Of a stretch of 60,000 bases of DNA, positions 46,805 through 58,904 are shown piece by piece. The stretch covers positions 14,220,150 through 14,280,149 of the forward strand of contig CAIIXF020000002.1 of the NCBI GenBank assembly GCA_903813345.2, given 5' to 3'. The notes under the pieces were generated by a model. That model ran no database searches. It saw nothing but the letters and a program-made list of their open reading frames with translations, and was not told where the DNA came from. Made by a program: the position numbers and the translations under genes. The stretch is from Owenia fusiformis (lineage: Eukaryota > Annelida > Polychaeta > Sabellida > Oweniidae). Positions within the stretch are counted from its first letter, which is position 1. The number at the start of each line of letters is the position of its first letter.

Positions 46805-47630
46805 GAGAGGTTAAGCTACACATATTTAACAAAACTTGAATGTGAACTTCAATGCGTGCGCAGATAAATGACGTCAGATTTGTTTATTTTCTGTGGGCCA
46901 GCGTGAAGTTTACAGGTTTTTACATGAGATTATCATATTGGTGCAATTTACAGACGCGTATTCAACAAAGCATGAACGTGAACTTCTATGCGCGCACAGA
47001 AAAATGACGTCAGATTAGTCTACTTTCTATAGGTAAGCGTGAAAGTTACAGGTACGTGTAGATGAGCTTTTACACGTCACTCATTACGTGATTGATTTTA
47101 GCTATGTTCTAGGATGACCCAGGAGCCCATATTTGAGGTAGTCCTAGTAGTGCATTAAGGTAATCCTGACTTTATTTTCAAAAAACTTTTGTCTCATAAA
47201 AATTCATATGTAGCAAAGTTCATTGATCATTCATTCAAAAAACTGGATTAATATTGTGACAATGATACATCACACTGATGTTTTAAATTCTATCATGTCG
47301 TATTAGTATTTTACAACTATCTCATATTTTTATATTTTACATTTTGTGATGCTGTAATTGTATTTTACAACTTTGTATATTTTCTATAAAGCAGTTAGTT
47401 TAGCCTAAGTTTAATTTTGTAATTGTATATTGTAGTTTGTAGTGACTAATATGTCATTGCAATGAGATCAGAGAGTCAATAAAAGAAATATATTTGATAC
47501 AGATACTCTTGCTTGTTATATTGGTAAACCCCAATTCTTAATTGGAAATAAGAATACATTTTAATGGGTAAATGACAACTTCAAATGTGATAGTTTTGTT
47601 TCATTCTGAACAGTATAAATAAGCAGGGGT
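46805..47630 (+). mobile_element. Partial copy of the palindrome arm with nested insertion
   Basis: 46,805-47,136 matches 8,239-8,576 (GAGAGGTTAAGC end, GACGTCA words, CTATGTTCTAGGATG). Homology resumes at 47,490 and fades near 47,630, matching 8,570-8,690. Only one arm is present, showing that the single arm can exist alone. Confidence 0.75.
47137..47489 (+). mobile_element. 353 bp retroelement-like insertion with 8 bp target duplication
   Basis: ATATTTGA flanks it on both sides (47,129-47,136 and 47,490-47,497), and the uninterrupted site with a single copy is visible at ~8,570. The insert ends CATTGCAATGAGATCAGAG then AATAAAAG, like a 3' UTR. It is most likely a 5'-truncated LINE or SINE tail. 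Family unknown. Confidence 0.7.
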
Positions 47631-47924
47631 AATTCAATACCTGCAAATAAAGGCATATGGGTGCATTGTAATGTGTGATGACCCGAGGGCGCCCAAGGGG
47701 AATAACTAACAACCGCGAGCATAGGTCCAACCAGCCAGATAAAGAAATTGAAAGAAAGTGTATTCAATTCGATGCCCCGAGTGGGAATTATATACTGTTA
47801 TATAAATATACTGTTCTATAATATACAATTATTTCACTGTTCAGATATAATATCAGTATGTTTTTAGAGTAAGCATTTTAAGTTGACTAGAATAAATATC
47901 TATTAAGCAGATGTTTTGGTCATT

Positions 47925-48366
47925 TCAGACCCTCTCAATATTGAATTTCCTTTTTTGCCACATTTTAAATAGAGTTGAAGCCAATAAATTTTGGATGTTA
48001 TTGTCATGCATAAGACTGATCAGTGTACCCAGGCTATCATTTGAGTTAATGTTTATATGGGGGGCTGTTTTTGTTATAAAACACTTTCCTTATGTCCTTA
48101 TAATGTTCACATTGAGTCAAAAAGTGTATCTCATCCTCAATACAATCATTATCACAGAGAATACATTTTCGTTCTTGCAGTGGTGTGTTGTTCCATCTAC
48201 CTGTCTCTACATTTAAGTGGAGACTTCCTGTTCGGAACTGAGCAAGTATTCTCCTGTGTTGTCTGGGCATTCTGTTTTTTAAGCACTGTTCAGTCACCAC
48301 ACCATATTTAAATTGGCGGAATGTCCTAAGTTTGTTTCCATTTGATTCATTATTTTTGCATCCCAT
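47925..48366 (-). pseudogene. LINE ORF2 C-terminal Cys/His region and tail
   Basis: The frame contains CILCDNDCIEDEIHFLTQCEHY, a C-x2-C...H...C pattern found at the C-terminus of many LINE ORF2 proteins. After 48,046 another frame reads on through LISLMHDNNIQNLLASTLF to a stop at 47,925. Confidence 0.75.
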
Positions 48367-48591
48367 ATGTTGGTTAGGAAAGTGTCATTTTGATTCAGGT
48401 GATGTTTCAGTGTATTAAGAGATAGTTTGGTTGAGACGTTTGTGCCATTTGTTATTGGGACTCCTCCTTTAACTCATAACTGCTGTGTTTTATAGTCCCG
48501 GCTAGACTATCTCTTTGCAGACCATAAATGTATTTTGTGATTTGTCCTGGTTCTATCCATATTGTGAAGCCTCAAGTAAAGTCTAGCACAC

Positions 48592-49922
48592 TCAATGTTG
48601 CTTATCGAGGAGAGATGACCAACCTAGGTCTCCCCTTACTGCCTCATTGCTAGTTTTTGGGCTCACCCCCAGGAACATCTTGCCTGCTCGGTTTCGGATG
48701 TTGTTCAGAGGTTTACGTTCATGTAGACCCACTATAGAACAGCCGTAATTAATTATGGGCTGGACTAAGTTATCATACAGTTTGTTAAATACATCGTAGT
48801 CCATACCTCCAATCGCCGTGGCTTTACTGGTAATTACCCCGAGAGCTCTGCTGGCTGATTTAGCTAGTTCCTTGACAGTTATGTTGGTGTCTACATTTTC
48901 ATGAAGCCATATTCCCAAATACTTGTACCTTTCAGCATACTCAATGTTCATAGTCCCACAATGAAATACTGCATTTGATCTTGGACAAGCCTGTGGGCGA
49001 TAATCTACCACTTTATACTAATGCGCCATTTGTAGCACCATTCATTAACCACATTGAGCATACGTTGCAGATTAGTTGGGGAATCTGCAATCAAGACAAT
49101 GTCATCTGCATACAAGGGGACAGATACATCTGTGCTATCAAAATCAATTTTGATACCACAGTTCACATCAGTTGCCAAGTCATTGATATAGATGGCGAAC
49201 AGGGACGGAGACAAAACGCAACCCTCCTTACATCCTTTCTCTATGCTGAACATTGGTGTTAAATGGCTGTTAATTCTAACTAAAGAAGATACATCTTGAT
49301 AGAGGGAACTAATAGCAGTAAATATCTTGCTTTTTATGCCAATTTTGTTAAGTTTGTACCACAGACAGTCCCTGTTTAATTCAAGATATTTGGACAGTCT
49401 CTTATTAAGCCTGTCACAGTAGACTTTACATGGAATTGAAATCAATGTTATGGCTCTATAATGTAGGGGATTTCTGTTATCACCCTCTTTAAAAATGGGA
49501 TTTATTATCCCAACCATCCACTGATCTGGCACTATTCCATGACTAAAGCATTCAGCTATTATTTTGTGTAAAAGTAGGATACAATTGTGTGACTTTAGTA
49601 CCTCTGCTGGTATACCATCAATTCCAACTGCCTTGCATATTTTAGCATGCACTACTGCATCTCCCACTTCCTCTAGTGATATAGGGCTATTTAACATTTC
49701 ATTTGTGTAAGGGTCAGGGTTATTGTCCATGCTATTAACTTCTAGCTTAATCTGCTGCAAGTGTTCATTATCATACTTAGGGTCATTAATGTTTTCAGCA
49801 TATAGGGATCCATATATTTCAGCCCAGCTATCCAGTGTTTCCGTGTTGACCACTTTTGATATTATCTTCAGAGTTAATAGTCGAATATGATATATCTTTT
49901 GTGCGTTCATTGGCGATTCCAA
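48592..49922 (-). pseudogene. LINE reverse transcriptase domain
   Basis: The frame at 49,922-49,005 carries VGIDGIPAEVLKS, WMVGIINPIFKEGD, HYRAITLISI, GCKEGCVLSPSLFAIYINDL and LYADDIVLIADSP (intact catalytic YADD). A frameshift at ~49,010 leads to a second frame with ERYKYLGIWL and a thumb region that ends at 48,592. Motif order is that of a complete RT palm. Confidence 0.88.
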
Positions 49923-50389
49923 TTTTTCCTATTTTCTGCCAGAAATTTCTGGAATTACTTTGATTATACAGACCTAATAGGTTTTGTTGTTCCTTCAGTT
50001 GATATGACCTTTTGCATTTCCTTAGAAGCTTATCAAAGTGTCTCCTTTCAATACAATATGCAGCTTTCAAATGGTGACATTGACCAGTGTCCCTGCATTT
50101 CAGCCATATAGATTCAGCTTCTTTGGATTTATTCCACTGAGTTTGAAGATCATTATTCCAATAGGGTTTTTTAAAACTTTTGGCATTTCCATATTTAGAT
50201 TTCACTTTAATAGGTTCAAATACACGGTCCATTTCTCCATTTAATACAGCAACAAATTCTCCATAGATTGTATTAATTTTTTCCCTCATTGAAGCATCTG
50301 ATTCTATTAGATTAATTGCATCTTTGACTTTATTCACAAGATTGATGTCCTGTAGAAAATCTTGTGGGGGACATTTTACTTTATATTGC

Positions 50390-51158
50390 TTAGTGCCATG
50401 GGTACTGGGTACTGGGTACACTGCCAGCTTCAAACAGATTTGTAATTTTGGTAATTGGCTTGAATTTAAAAACACATTGAACTATTGAATGATCTGGAAT
50501 ATGTTGAGGAACACTGAGATTAAATTGCTGAATAATGTCTGACATTTTAAGGACTTTCCAGTCACTGAAATCTGTAAGTTGTTCATGAGTAGTACAGATG
50601 TAATCGACAACAGACTTTCCTTTTGTGGAAATGCATGTCCAATCGTCATGGCCTGATGTGCAACCATTGAGGGTACATATGTTTGTATCAACCAGAAAGT
50701 TCGTAAAATAGTCACCAAATGCATTATCGGTGTAGTCAATGACAGCTCTTGAGGGGATGTTATCCACACCTTCAATATAATCATTGGCGCATCCCAATCT
50801 AGAGTTGAAGTCACCAAGGATACATATGGAACCCTCATTCTGGTAGGAATACACTCCTTGTATGAGGTTATTGAAAAAAGTCTGTGGGTCATTATTTCTA
50901 GTACATCTCGATAGAGGAGGTAAATAGCAGCTACATAAGTTAATTGAAATATCAGAATTCTTTGCGGATAGATTTAGCCATAGAATGTCTTGGTCAGATC
51001 TGTCAAGCACCTGGCAGTCAAAGTCATTTAAAACATCATTTTTAACCAGGATACCAACACCACCTGCCCCTCTACGTGCATTAGCATGCATATTAGTTCT
51101 GTTGTTACCTAACCATGTATAGCCATCTATCTTCAAGCCTTCATCATTGCGTAGTCAG
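50390..51158 (-). pseudogene. LINE apurinic-type endonuclease domain
   Basis: Frame of about 255 codons. Contains RRGAGGVGILV, then GDFN (metal/catalytic Asn-Asp neighbourhood, ~residue 108 from the first Met), STKGKSVVDYI and near the end IPDHSIV, the His of the active site. The N-terminal strand and catalytic Glu are lost by truncation. Function in life: nicks target DNA to prime reverse transcription. Confidence 0.85.
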
Positions 51159-52149
51159 ATTTAAACTGTTGAGAACTTGTAGATGGTTTTGAAAATTTTT
51201 TTGGTCAATTTGAAGCAAGTTGAAAAAAGACCTTTTTGACCTTTTTTGACCTTCTGATAACTTGTAGATGATTTCGATGATGATTTTTATAACATTCCTA
51301 GTTATATTTGAAAAGAATATTTACATTTTCATGAGTTTTGACGCATAATTACCCCCTGCTGGGTCAAAATAAGTATCCTAACAGAAAACAAATAATCATC
51401 AGTTAAAGACCCATGAAGAATTAAAAAGAAAATCATGTTTTTAAATATAATTTAGGATTTAATTTTTTCAAATTTTTGAATTTCCCGCCAATTTAATTTG
51501 AAGGGGGAAAAACAAGATGGCTGCCATTTGATGTGAGAAATATCAGAAAAGAAGTTGCTTCACTTTTGATTTTTACACGGAGCACAGTTTTCCGGTTAAG
51601 GTTTTTTGATTGATTCTGACTTTTCATCACCAGGGTCATGTATAGAGGTGATAACATTGAAACCAAAATGTTGTGCTCAGCATGAATTTGACTGAAATAT
51701 GTGTGATTTTACCAACACAATTGAAGTGTCAAAACTGGATGCTCAGTAACTTTAAGTGACTATAATCCCTTGATTACCCAGATAAACACTGATTCACTTA
51801 TCAAGAAATACGATTCGATGTCTATACAAAGAAAGTAAGCAATGTTTTGGAGAATATTTTTCAAACTTTTTGTATAAAATATTCATTTAGTATTTGCACT
51901 TGAATTTTATTTCAATTGTGCCATAGTGATACGCATTCTCTTTGATGCCAATATCCTTCATTATTTGAGATACAATTTGAAGTTTTTGTACTCTCAGAAG
52001 ATGGATAAGATGTTGAAGTTTAATAATATGTGTGATTGAGTTGGTTTTTCAGACATTACAATTTTCAATATTTTCTAAGTCGATATCCAGACTCATTCCC
52101 AGACTCATCCTTTGTAACAAAATCTTTCCCAACTCTCAGAAAAATTGCA
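51159..52149. other. AT-rich intronic sequence without supported features
   Basis: Only a short tandem TTTTTGACC repeat (~51,225-51,255) was noticed. Confidence 0.4.
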
Positions 52150-54990
52150 CTAATAGTCTGGCAGAAATATAGGGTATTTTGACATTCAATCGTTTTCTTC
52201 GGATTACAATGTTTTTTTAACTTATCAACATGAATATAGGATTGGGACCTCAAAACCACCGGATGCCGGTGCGGCACCCTTGGGCAACTCTCTACAGAGC
52301 GTTTCTTATACCCCCCTTATAAAATATACAGGGGGTACTATAAGACACCCTCATATATCAGATACTGATAAATATATTAACTTGAGATTTTCAGGAATTA
52401 GTTTTAGTATGATACTTGACATGTATGACAAAAATCAAGAAAAAATCTTAATCCGTTGCTATAGCAACAGTAACAGAACACTATTTGTTACCGTAGAGAT
52501 GCATTATTTTGCTGATTTTCAACATTTCTTCATATAGTTGATTCTTAAACTAGTATATAGTATTACACTAGTATATAGGACACTGCATATTTTATATTTA
52601 GTATATACATGTATATCAAATGAAATCTAATGAATTCATACAGTAGTGAGGTTGGCATATAGTCTAGACTTTGGCATTTAGAACATGCATCATAATAAAA
52701 TCTAATGTAATTATACAATAGAGAGGTTGGCATAGTCTAGATTTTGGCATAATGTTTAAATTTTATAAGCATTGTCTTTCCTCATCTGAGCAATCAGACT
52801 ACTGGGGGGGCTGTATAGCTTCTGGGGGCCACTGGGGACCATTGTATAGCTTTTAAAGGCACTGTGAATATTTGATTTAACATTGAATTCAATTGGATAT
52901 TTCTCTAACAGTGAAATTTAATGGCCATGAAACATTTCAGATTGACAACATTGTGAATTTTTTGTCAGTGAAAATTTGGGCTTACTTCTGGGGGTCACTG
53001 GGGGCCCTCATATGGTTTCTGGGGGCCACTGGGGGCCCCTGTATAGCTTCTAAGACCACAGTTTAGCTTTTTTGGGGCCACCATATAGTTTTTGGGAGCT
53101 ACCGTATAGCTTCTGGGGGCCCCTGTATAGTTTCTTGGGGCCATTAGGAGCCACCGTACAGCTTCTGGGGGCTACCATATAGTTTCTGGGGGCCACTGGA
53201 TGCTATCCTATAGCCTACTTCTGGCGGCTACTGGGTGCCATCATATAGCTTCTGGGGCCTACCATATAGCTTCTTGGGGCCACTAGGGGCCCCTGTATAG
53301 CTTTTGGGGGCCACTGTAAAGCTTCTTGGAGCCACTGGGGACCACCACATAGCTTCTGGGGGCTACTAGGGGCCCCTGGATATGCTTTTGGGAGCCACCA
53401 TATAGCTTTCCGGGGCTACCGTATAGCTTTAAGGGGGCACTCTAGGGGCCACTGTATAGATTCTGGGAGCTACTGGGGGCCCCTGTATAGCTTCTGGAAG
53501 TCACCATATAGCTTCTAGGGACCATTTGGAGCCCCTGTATAGCTTCCGGAGGCTACCATATAGGTTCTGGGGGCTACTAGGGGTTCCTGTATAGCTTGTG
53601 GGGGCTCCTGTTTAGCTTCTTGGGGACACTGGGGGGCCACCATATAGTTTTTGGGAGCCACCGTATAGCTTCTGGGGGCCCCTGTATAGTTTTTTGGGGC
53701 AATTGGGGCCATTGGGGGCCACCATACAGATTCTGGGGGCTACCATATAGCTTCTAGGGGCCACTGGATGCCATCCTATAGCTTCTTGCGGCTACTTGGG
53801 GCCACCGTATAGCTTCTGGGTGCCATCATATAGCTTCTGGGGCCTACCATATAGCTTCTTGGGGCCACTAGGGCCCCTGTATAGCTTTTTGGGGCCACTG
53901 TAAAGCTTCTTGGAGCCACTGGGGTCCACCATATAGCTTCTGGGGGCTACTAGGGGCCACTGGATATGCTTCTTGGGGCCACCATATAGCTTTCCGGGGC
54001 CACCATATAGCTTTAAGGGGGCACTAGGGGCCACTGTATAGATTCTGGGGGCTACTGGGGCCCCTGTATAGCTTATGATAGTTACCATATAGCTTGTAGG
54101 GGCCATTTGGAGGAGCCCCTGTATAGCTTCTGGGGGCTACCATATAGCTTCTGGGGGCTACTAGGGGTCCCTGTATAGCTTCTGGGGCCACCTTATAGCA
54201 TTTTGAGGCCACTGGGGGCCCCTGTATAGCTTCTAGGGCCACTGGGGTCCATGATATAGCTTCTGGGGACCACTGGGGGCATTTTTTATTTGAACCTTGA
54301 AAATTAATCTATTTTGCCAGATTTGGTTGCTGTCGAGGTGGGGTAAAATGAAATTATAATTTTTTTTCAAATTCATGTGACTATTTATCTCAAAAGCAGC
54401 ACTTTTTTACCTAGGGAGCATAACCTTTTCAAGAAGTGTTATTTTGGACCACCTTTTTTAAAGAAAGTGAAATGTAAAACATGATTATTAAGTGATGTTA
54501 CCATAGCAACTGAAATATTAGATATATTACATAAATCATATGATGAATTATTTCATCTTTACTTCTAATCATGTATATAACAGATACGTATATACTTCAG
54601 ATGCTTTAAGAATCAAGAATATGAAGAAAATTATGAAAATCAGCAAAATAATGCATTTCTACGGTAACAAATAGTGTCTATTTCTGTTGCTATAGCAACA
54701 GATTAAGATTTTTTCTTGATTTTTGTCACATGTGTCAAGCATAATACTAAAACCAATTCCTGAAAATTTCAAGTTAATATATTTATTAGTGTCTGAGATA
54801 TGAGGGTGTCTTATAGTACCCCCTGTATATTTTATCAGGGGGGTATAAGAAATGCTCTGTAGAGAGTTGCCCAAGGGTGTCGCTCCGGCATCCAATGGTT
54901 TTGAGGTCCCAACCCTATATTCATGCTGTTAAGTTAAAAAAACATTGTAATCCGAAGAAAACGATTAGCTTTGAAGTTTCTGCCAGACTA
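52150..54990. mobile_element. Foldback structure: ~380 bp inverted arms around a minisatellite core
   Basis: Left arm 52,150-52,540 and right arm 54,605-54,990 are inverted copies (for example CGTTTTCTTCGGATTACAAT on the left against its complement near 54,955, GTTGCTATAGCAAC in both, CTCTGTAGAGAGTTGCCC on the right). They enclose ~2.06 kb, most of which is a CTTCTGGGGGC minisatellite. No coding sequence. The layout resembles foldback elements known from flies, in which long repeat-bearing arms flank a variable core; the relation is by structure only. Confidence 0.75.
52800..54280. repeat. Minisatellite built on TATAGCTTCTGGGGGC
   Basis: A degenerate ~20-35 bp unit (CCATATAGCTTCTGGGGGCC, CCCTGTATAGCTTCTGG and variants) fills 52,985-54,275, with an outlier group at 52,800-52,865. 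Larger blocks recur at a spacing of roughly 570 bp (53,250 and 53,820 regions share CATCATATAGCTTCTGGGGC). The open frames across it (53,515-53,712 and 53,792-54,242 minus) translate the repeat and are rejected as genes. Confidence 0.9.
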
Positions 54991-55322
54991 TAAGTATTAT
55001 AAATTGTTATGCCAATTGTTATGCTCATATTGTGTGATTCATGACATATTTGACAATTTCTTAATACTTTATTATTCCATTTAGATACTAGAAATCCACA
55101 CAACAGTAGGTTGTTCAATATTTTGAAATTGAATTCTGAGAAGTAATTATATCATGTTAATTAATTTCTGATTATAAATACTTTCCCATTGATGCTGTTC
55201 TGCAATAGTAAAACAAGTACTCCAATGTGTTTAATGCATAAAGCTAGTATTTGTCCTTGCACTACTGGAAAAACGTACACTTTTTGACGTTTCGGCCACC
55301 TCCGGTTGCCATCATCAGAACT

Positions 55323-55649
55323 TTAATTCAACTTCTGGTTTCTCCTTAGCAGGGGCTCCCAACAGTTATCCAACTGGAAATTTTCTTGGTCCCTATTCAT
55401 GTTGTCAGTTAGTTTGATAAAGACTGCTTCTTTGATCCATCTATCCTGTCTGTTGTTAACCATATCTAGTACTGTTACTATGTAGTATATTGTCCCAATC
55501 TATAGTACAATTACTTGTGCACACATGTGTAGTGATAGCTGAGCCCTACCATTTGGATTGGGATGTGGACTGTTATTTGTGTTCTTTTCAACATCTGTCT
55601 TGTGTTCTTTGATTCTAACTTGAAGTTTTCTGGCAGTTTCCCCTACATA
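55323..55649 (-). pseudogene. Penelope-like element GIY-YIG endonuclease C-terminal fragment
   Basis: Minus strand from 55,649: YVGETARKLQVRIKEHKTDV (second half of a GIY-YIG signature), then HMCAQVI, and after a frame change IDWDNI, then in a third stretch RWIKEAVFIKLTDNMNRDQE and a stop at 55,323. This order is that of the GIY-YIG domain closing Penelope-like retroelement proteins. It is followed by GACGTTTCGGCC-type sequence with ATCATCAGAAC, which I associate with Penelope ends. RT part missing; frameshifted. Confidence 0.75.
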
Positions 55650-55737
55650 CAGGGTGTCCTGAAAGTATGCCCCCCCCCCCCCCCCCCCCTAGGCAGACAT
55701 ACACCAATGCTCCCATAGTATGTGTCATATATTTTCG
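55648..55737 (+). mobile_element. Terminal fragment of the TACAGGGTGTCC family
   Basis: TACAGGGTGTCCTGAAAG, a long C run, then TAGGCAGACATACACCAATG matches the left end of the element at 38,395. It abuts the Penelope frame at its YVGE codons, cutting off the GIY half. Confidence 0.65.
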
Positions 55738-55879
55738 GGTAGTGCAAGGACAAATACTAGCTTTATGTTTCATGAATGTTTCTCACAAATTTGAAATTTC
55801 TCATAATGTTGTAAAAAAAATGGCCTTTTTATCTTCAAGTTTAATAAACTGATTTTCAATCAAAAATTCTATTTTATCC

Positions 55880-56365
55880 TTTACATTGATGAAGGGTAGA
55901 TTAGTTTTAATTTAAACGGACACTCATAATAGTTTTCTTGATTGTATATAATTCTATCATCCAGTTCCTTTTTCCAAGTAAAACCTGATATGAGTGCAAA
56001 CTGTACCTGACTGCTTTTAAAAGAACTATTTGGATTAAAAAAGTATTTTACATAAACAAAACCAGACTGGATCCAGTTTTTAAAGAATAAAACTTTTCCT
56101 CTATTTTAAACTGTTAAACCATAAAACTTCTCTGAAAATATCATCACTTTTAATTTTGTCATTTCTTATATACGTTTTACATGTGTTGAATGAGCAAAAT
56201 ATGCCCTTGTAAAAATGTGTTAGTATGTTTATACCATTTATTGATTGTTTGTCAAAGTTGCAGTTCAAGAAAGTTTCTAATTTCAGACCTGTTTTCTTTA
56301 TAAGGTATGATGTTTTGCTAGTTAAATCTACAAATAAAAGTACCTGTATAATTTCAAGCAAATTG
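55880..56365 (-). pseudogene. Tx1/L1-like LINE ORF2 C-terminal fragment
   Basis: The minus strand reads YLIKKTGLKLETFLNCNFD, then DDIFREVLWFNSLK and a stop. Past small frame changes it reads KNWIQSGFVYVKYFF and SGFTWKKELDDRIIYNQENY. Text such as a Trp-Ile-x-x-Gly-hydrophobic phrase after a replacement of NP/N is typical of the region downstream of RT in L1/Tx1-like ORF2. It may belong with the RT fragment at 36 kb. Confidence 0.5.
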
Positions 56366-56600
56366 ATGGAATTCTTATCGAGTTATGACCAAAGACAAGC
56401 TGAAAACTTGATTTTTCCGCAATAAAAGTGGCGGCCATTTCGAATGTTTGCAACTTGATTTGCCGAAACTTGTAGGCATTATTGATAACAGATAAATTAG
56501 GTACCTGTACAATTTCAAGCAAACTGGTGAAAAACTAGTGGAGTTATAACTAAAAAGAGCTGATTTTTACGCATTAAAATGGCCATCATTTTGAAACAAG
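56340..56600. repeat. ~180 bp unit repeated about 1.5 times
   Basis: GTACCTGTATAATTTCAAGC at ~56,340 recurs as GTACCTGTACAATTTCAAGC at ~56,501, each followed by GAGTTAT and an ATGGCC/GGCGGCC word. Related in wording to the 135 bp array at 57.8-58.65 kb. Confidence 0.65.
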
Positions 56601-56728
56601 GCAAGCTTTTGAGACGCCATTCATGGGACAATTGACGATCTAATGTAGACATATTTTAAAAGTGAAACCATTCCAATTGTCGTGGAGGATTTCAAATAAG
56701 CTGCCAATGTGTTTACAAACAGACGGAT

Positions 56729-56962
<234 letters not shown>

Positions 56963-57654
56963 GTGGGCGATAGCAATAGCTCACCTATGTGAGCTAAAAA
57001 TACCCAATATGGCGCATATTTTCCATTACCATATTCACATTAGTCCGTAATTCTGAATGAACATTTGCTCTCATATTGACTAAGTTGAACTCAATTACCT
57101 TGTACTGCAAAGTCACAAATGTAATGTTTCGCGAAAATTATGAGCCCCACATTTAATGTGTTTCACAGTGAGCCTCTAATGACTTACTTTCCATCTTTTT
57201 AATAGCATAATTGAATTCGGTGAAACATTTTCCAGTTTTAGAGTTATGTTTATTTGTTCAACTACCAGAATTTTCATGATTAATTACAATATGTAGATTA
57301 ACAAGGTCATCCCATTGTACGCCATTCGAGTATTAGATTGATAAAGTGCCTTTTGCGAGTTTTTAACACTGAAGCCTATGGCAGTCTGGCACAATCAAAA
57401 CAAATAAAAACAAGTGCTACTTGTTCAGCTTAATACAGCTATACAGCAACTCCCTTATTGACAATTCAGTTAAAGATGAATTAGGTTTCTCCCCCAGACA
57501 AACAATGATGTCCTATTGTTATTGCTCATATAATATCTCACATACCATGGATATATCTTGAGAACCAGAACAACGGCAACGCCAAAGCGTAGCGAATCCC
57601 ATCCAACGGAAATGGCTGGCATTTTTACAAACGAAATATATAGCAAATATCATA

Positions 57655-58645
57655 AAACAACACACCAGAAAGGCCACCATTTTCAAAATGGTTGCTCACT
57701 AGCCAAGTTGTCATCAGAAGAAATAATATGCTTTTAAGAAGCCACCTATAAAATTTTTGAAAAATCGCAGACATGTACTTGTAAAATAACACACATAAAA
57801 ATGGTGGCCATTTTTCAAAATGGTCGACTACTCCCCAAAGTTTTATTAGACAATGTGCCATGCTTAGAGTATTCACATATCAAATATGAACGAAATCGCT
57901 CCACTACTTTTCAAGTTGTAGTAAAAAATGTAAAATGAAACCCATTTTTAATATGGCCGCCTACTATCCGAAGTGTCATGAGACAGTGTGCAAGGCTCAT
58001 GAGTATTCACAAATCAAATATGAACAAAATCGCTCCACTACTTTTCAAGATATAGTAAATTACGTTAAAATGGGGCCATTTTAAAAAATGGCCACCTTCT
58101 ACCAAAAGTGTCATTAGACAGTGTGCCATGCTTTTAGTATTCACATACCAAATATAAACAAAATCACTCCACTACTTTTCGAGTTATAGTAAAATACATT
58201 AAAATGGCGGCCATTTTTCAAAATGGCCACCTTCGACCAAAAGTGTCTTTAGACAGTGTGCCATGCTTATAGTATTCACATACCAAATATGAACAAAATC
58301 GCGTCACTACTTTTCGAGTTATAGTAAAATATGTTAAAATGGCGGCCATTTTTCAAATTTTTTTTCAAAATGGCCACCTTCTACCAAAAGTGTCATAGGA
58401 CAGTGTGCCATGCTTATAGTATTCACATACCAAATATGAACAAAATCGCTCTACTACTTTTCGAGTTAAAGTAAAAAACGTTAAAATGGCGGCCATTTTT
58501 CAAAATGGCCGCCTTCTACCAAACGTGTCTTTAGACAGTGTGCAATGTTTATAGTATTCACATACCAAATATGAACAAAATCGCTCCACTACTTTTCGAG
58601 TTACAGCAAAAATCGTAAAATAACGAGTAAAGGCCGCCATTTTTC
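57655..58645. repeat. ~135 bp tandem repeat carrying AAAATGGCGGCCATTTT words
   Basis: The landmark CAGTGTGC recurs near 57,984, 58,119, 58,253, 58,400 and 58,535 (spacing 134-147), with degenerate units at ~57,720 and 57,849. Each unit has CAAATATGAACAAAATCGC, CTACTTTTCGAGTTATAG and a palindromic ATGGCGGCCAT core. Non-coding. Confidence 0.92.
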
Positions 58646-58904
58646 AAGATGGCTGCCATGTGCTTTTTTAATATCTACATTTGTAACTTTATTAATGTCC
58701 TTTATAATTTTTTTACATTTAAAACATATTGCTATTACAGTTTTACATATTGCACCTAAATTACTGTAAAATCGGCACTAAAATGGCCGCCATTTTGAAA
58801 TGAGTGGCCATTTTGAAAATTGGCTTTCGAGCAGAACTTCTACCTCCATAGGGTATATGTGTACAAAATATGAACAAAATCGGGCCAACGGTATTTGAGT
58901 TATT

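Larger units (their letters stand above)
47925..51158 (-). mobile_element. 5'-truncated non-LTR retrotransposon (endonuclease + RT), decayed
   Basis: A 3.2 kb colinear LINE ORF2 on the minus strand: endonuclease (51,158-50,390), linker (to ~49,830), RT (to ~49,005), thumb/connection (to 48,592), a Cys/His region (48,366-48,046) and a C-terminal tail ending at TGA 47,925-47,927. At least four frameshifts or stops separate these parts. Motifs fit the APE-type, Jockey/CR1-like LINE groups; I do not assign a clade. The 5' end is truncated at ~51,160 where the reading LRNDEGLKIDGYTW begins. It sits in the host intron in the same orientation as the gene. Confidence 0.88.
55237..55767. repeat. 29 bp inverted repeats bracketing the Penelope fragment
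   Basis: 55,237-55,265 and 55,739-55,767 are inverse copies (core AAAGCTAGTATTTGTCCTTG). They enclose the Penelope-like fragment and the TACAGGGTGTCC piece. Confidence 0.75.

Noticed and set aside
48057-48311. Plus-strand frames over the LINE (also 49,887-50,244)
   Set aside because: They are antisense shadows of the LINE ORF.
53515-54242. Minus-strand frames with Pro/Gly/Tyr repeats resembling a structural protein
   Set aside because: They follow the TATAGCTTCTGGGGGC minisatellite; frame and unit length are not kept.
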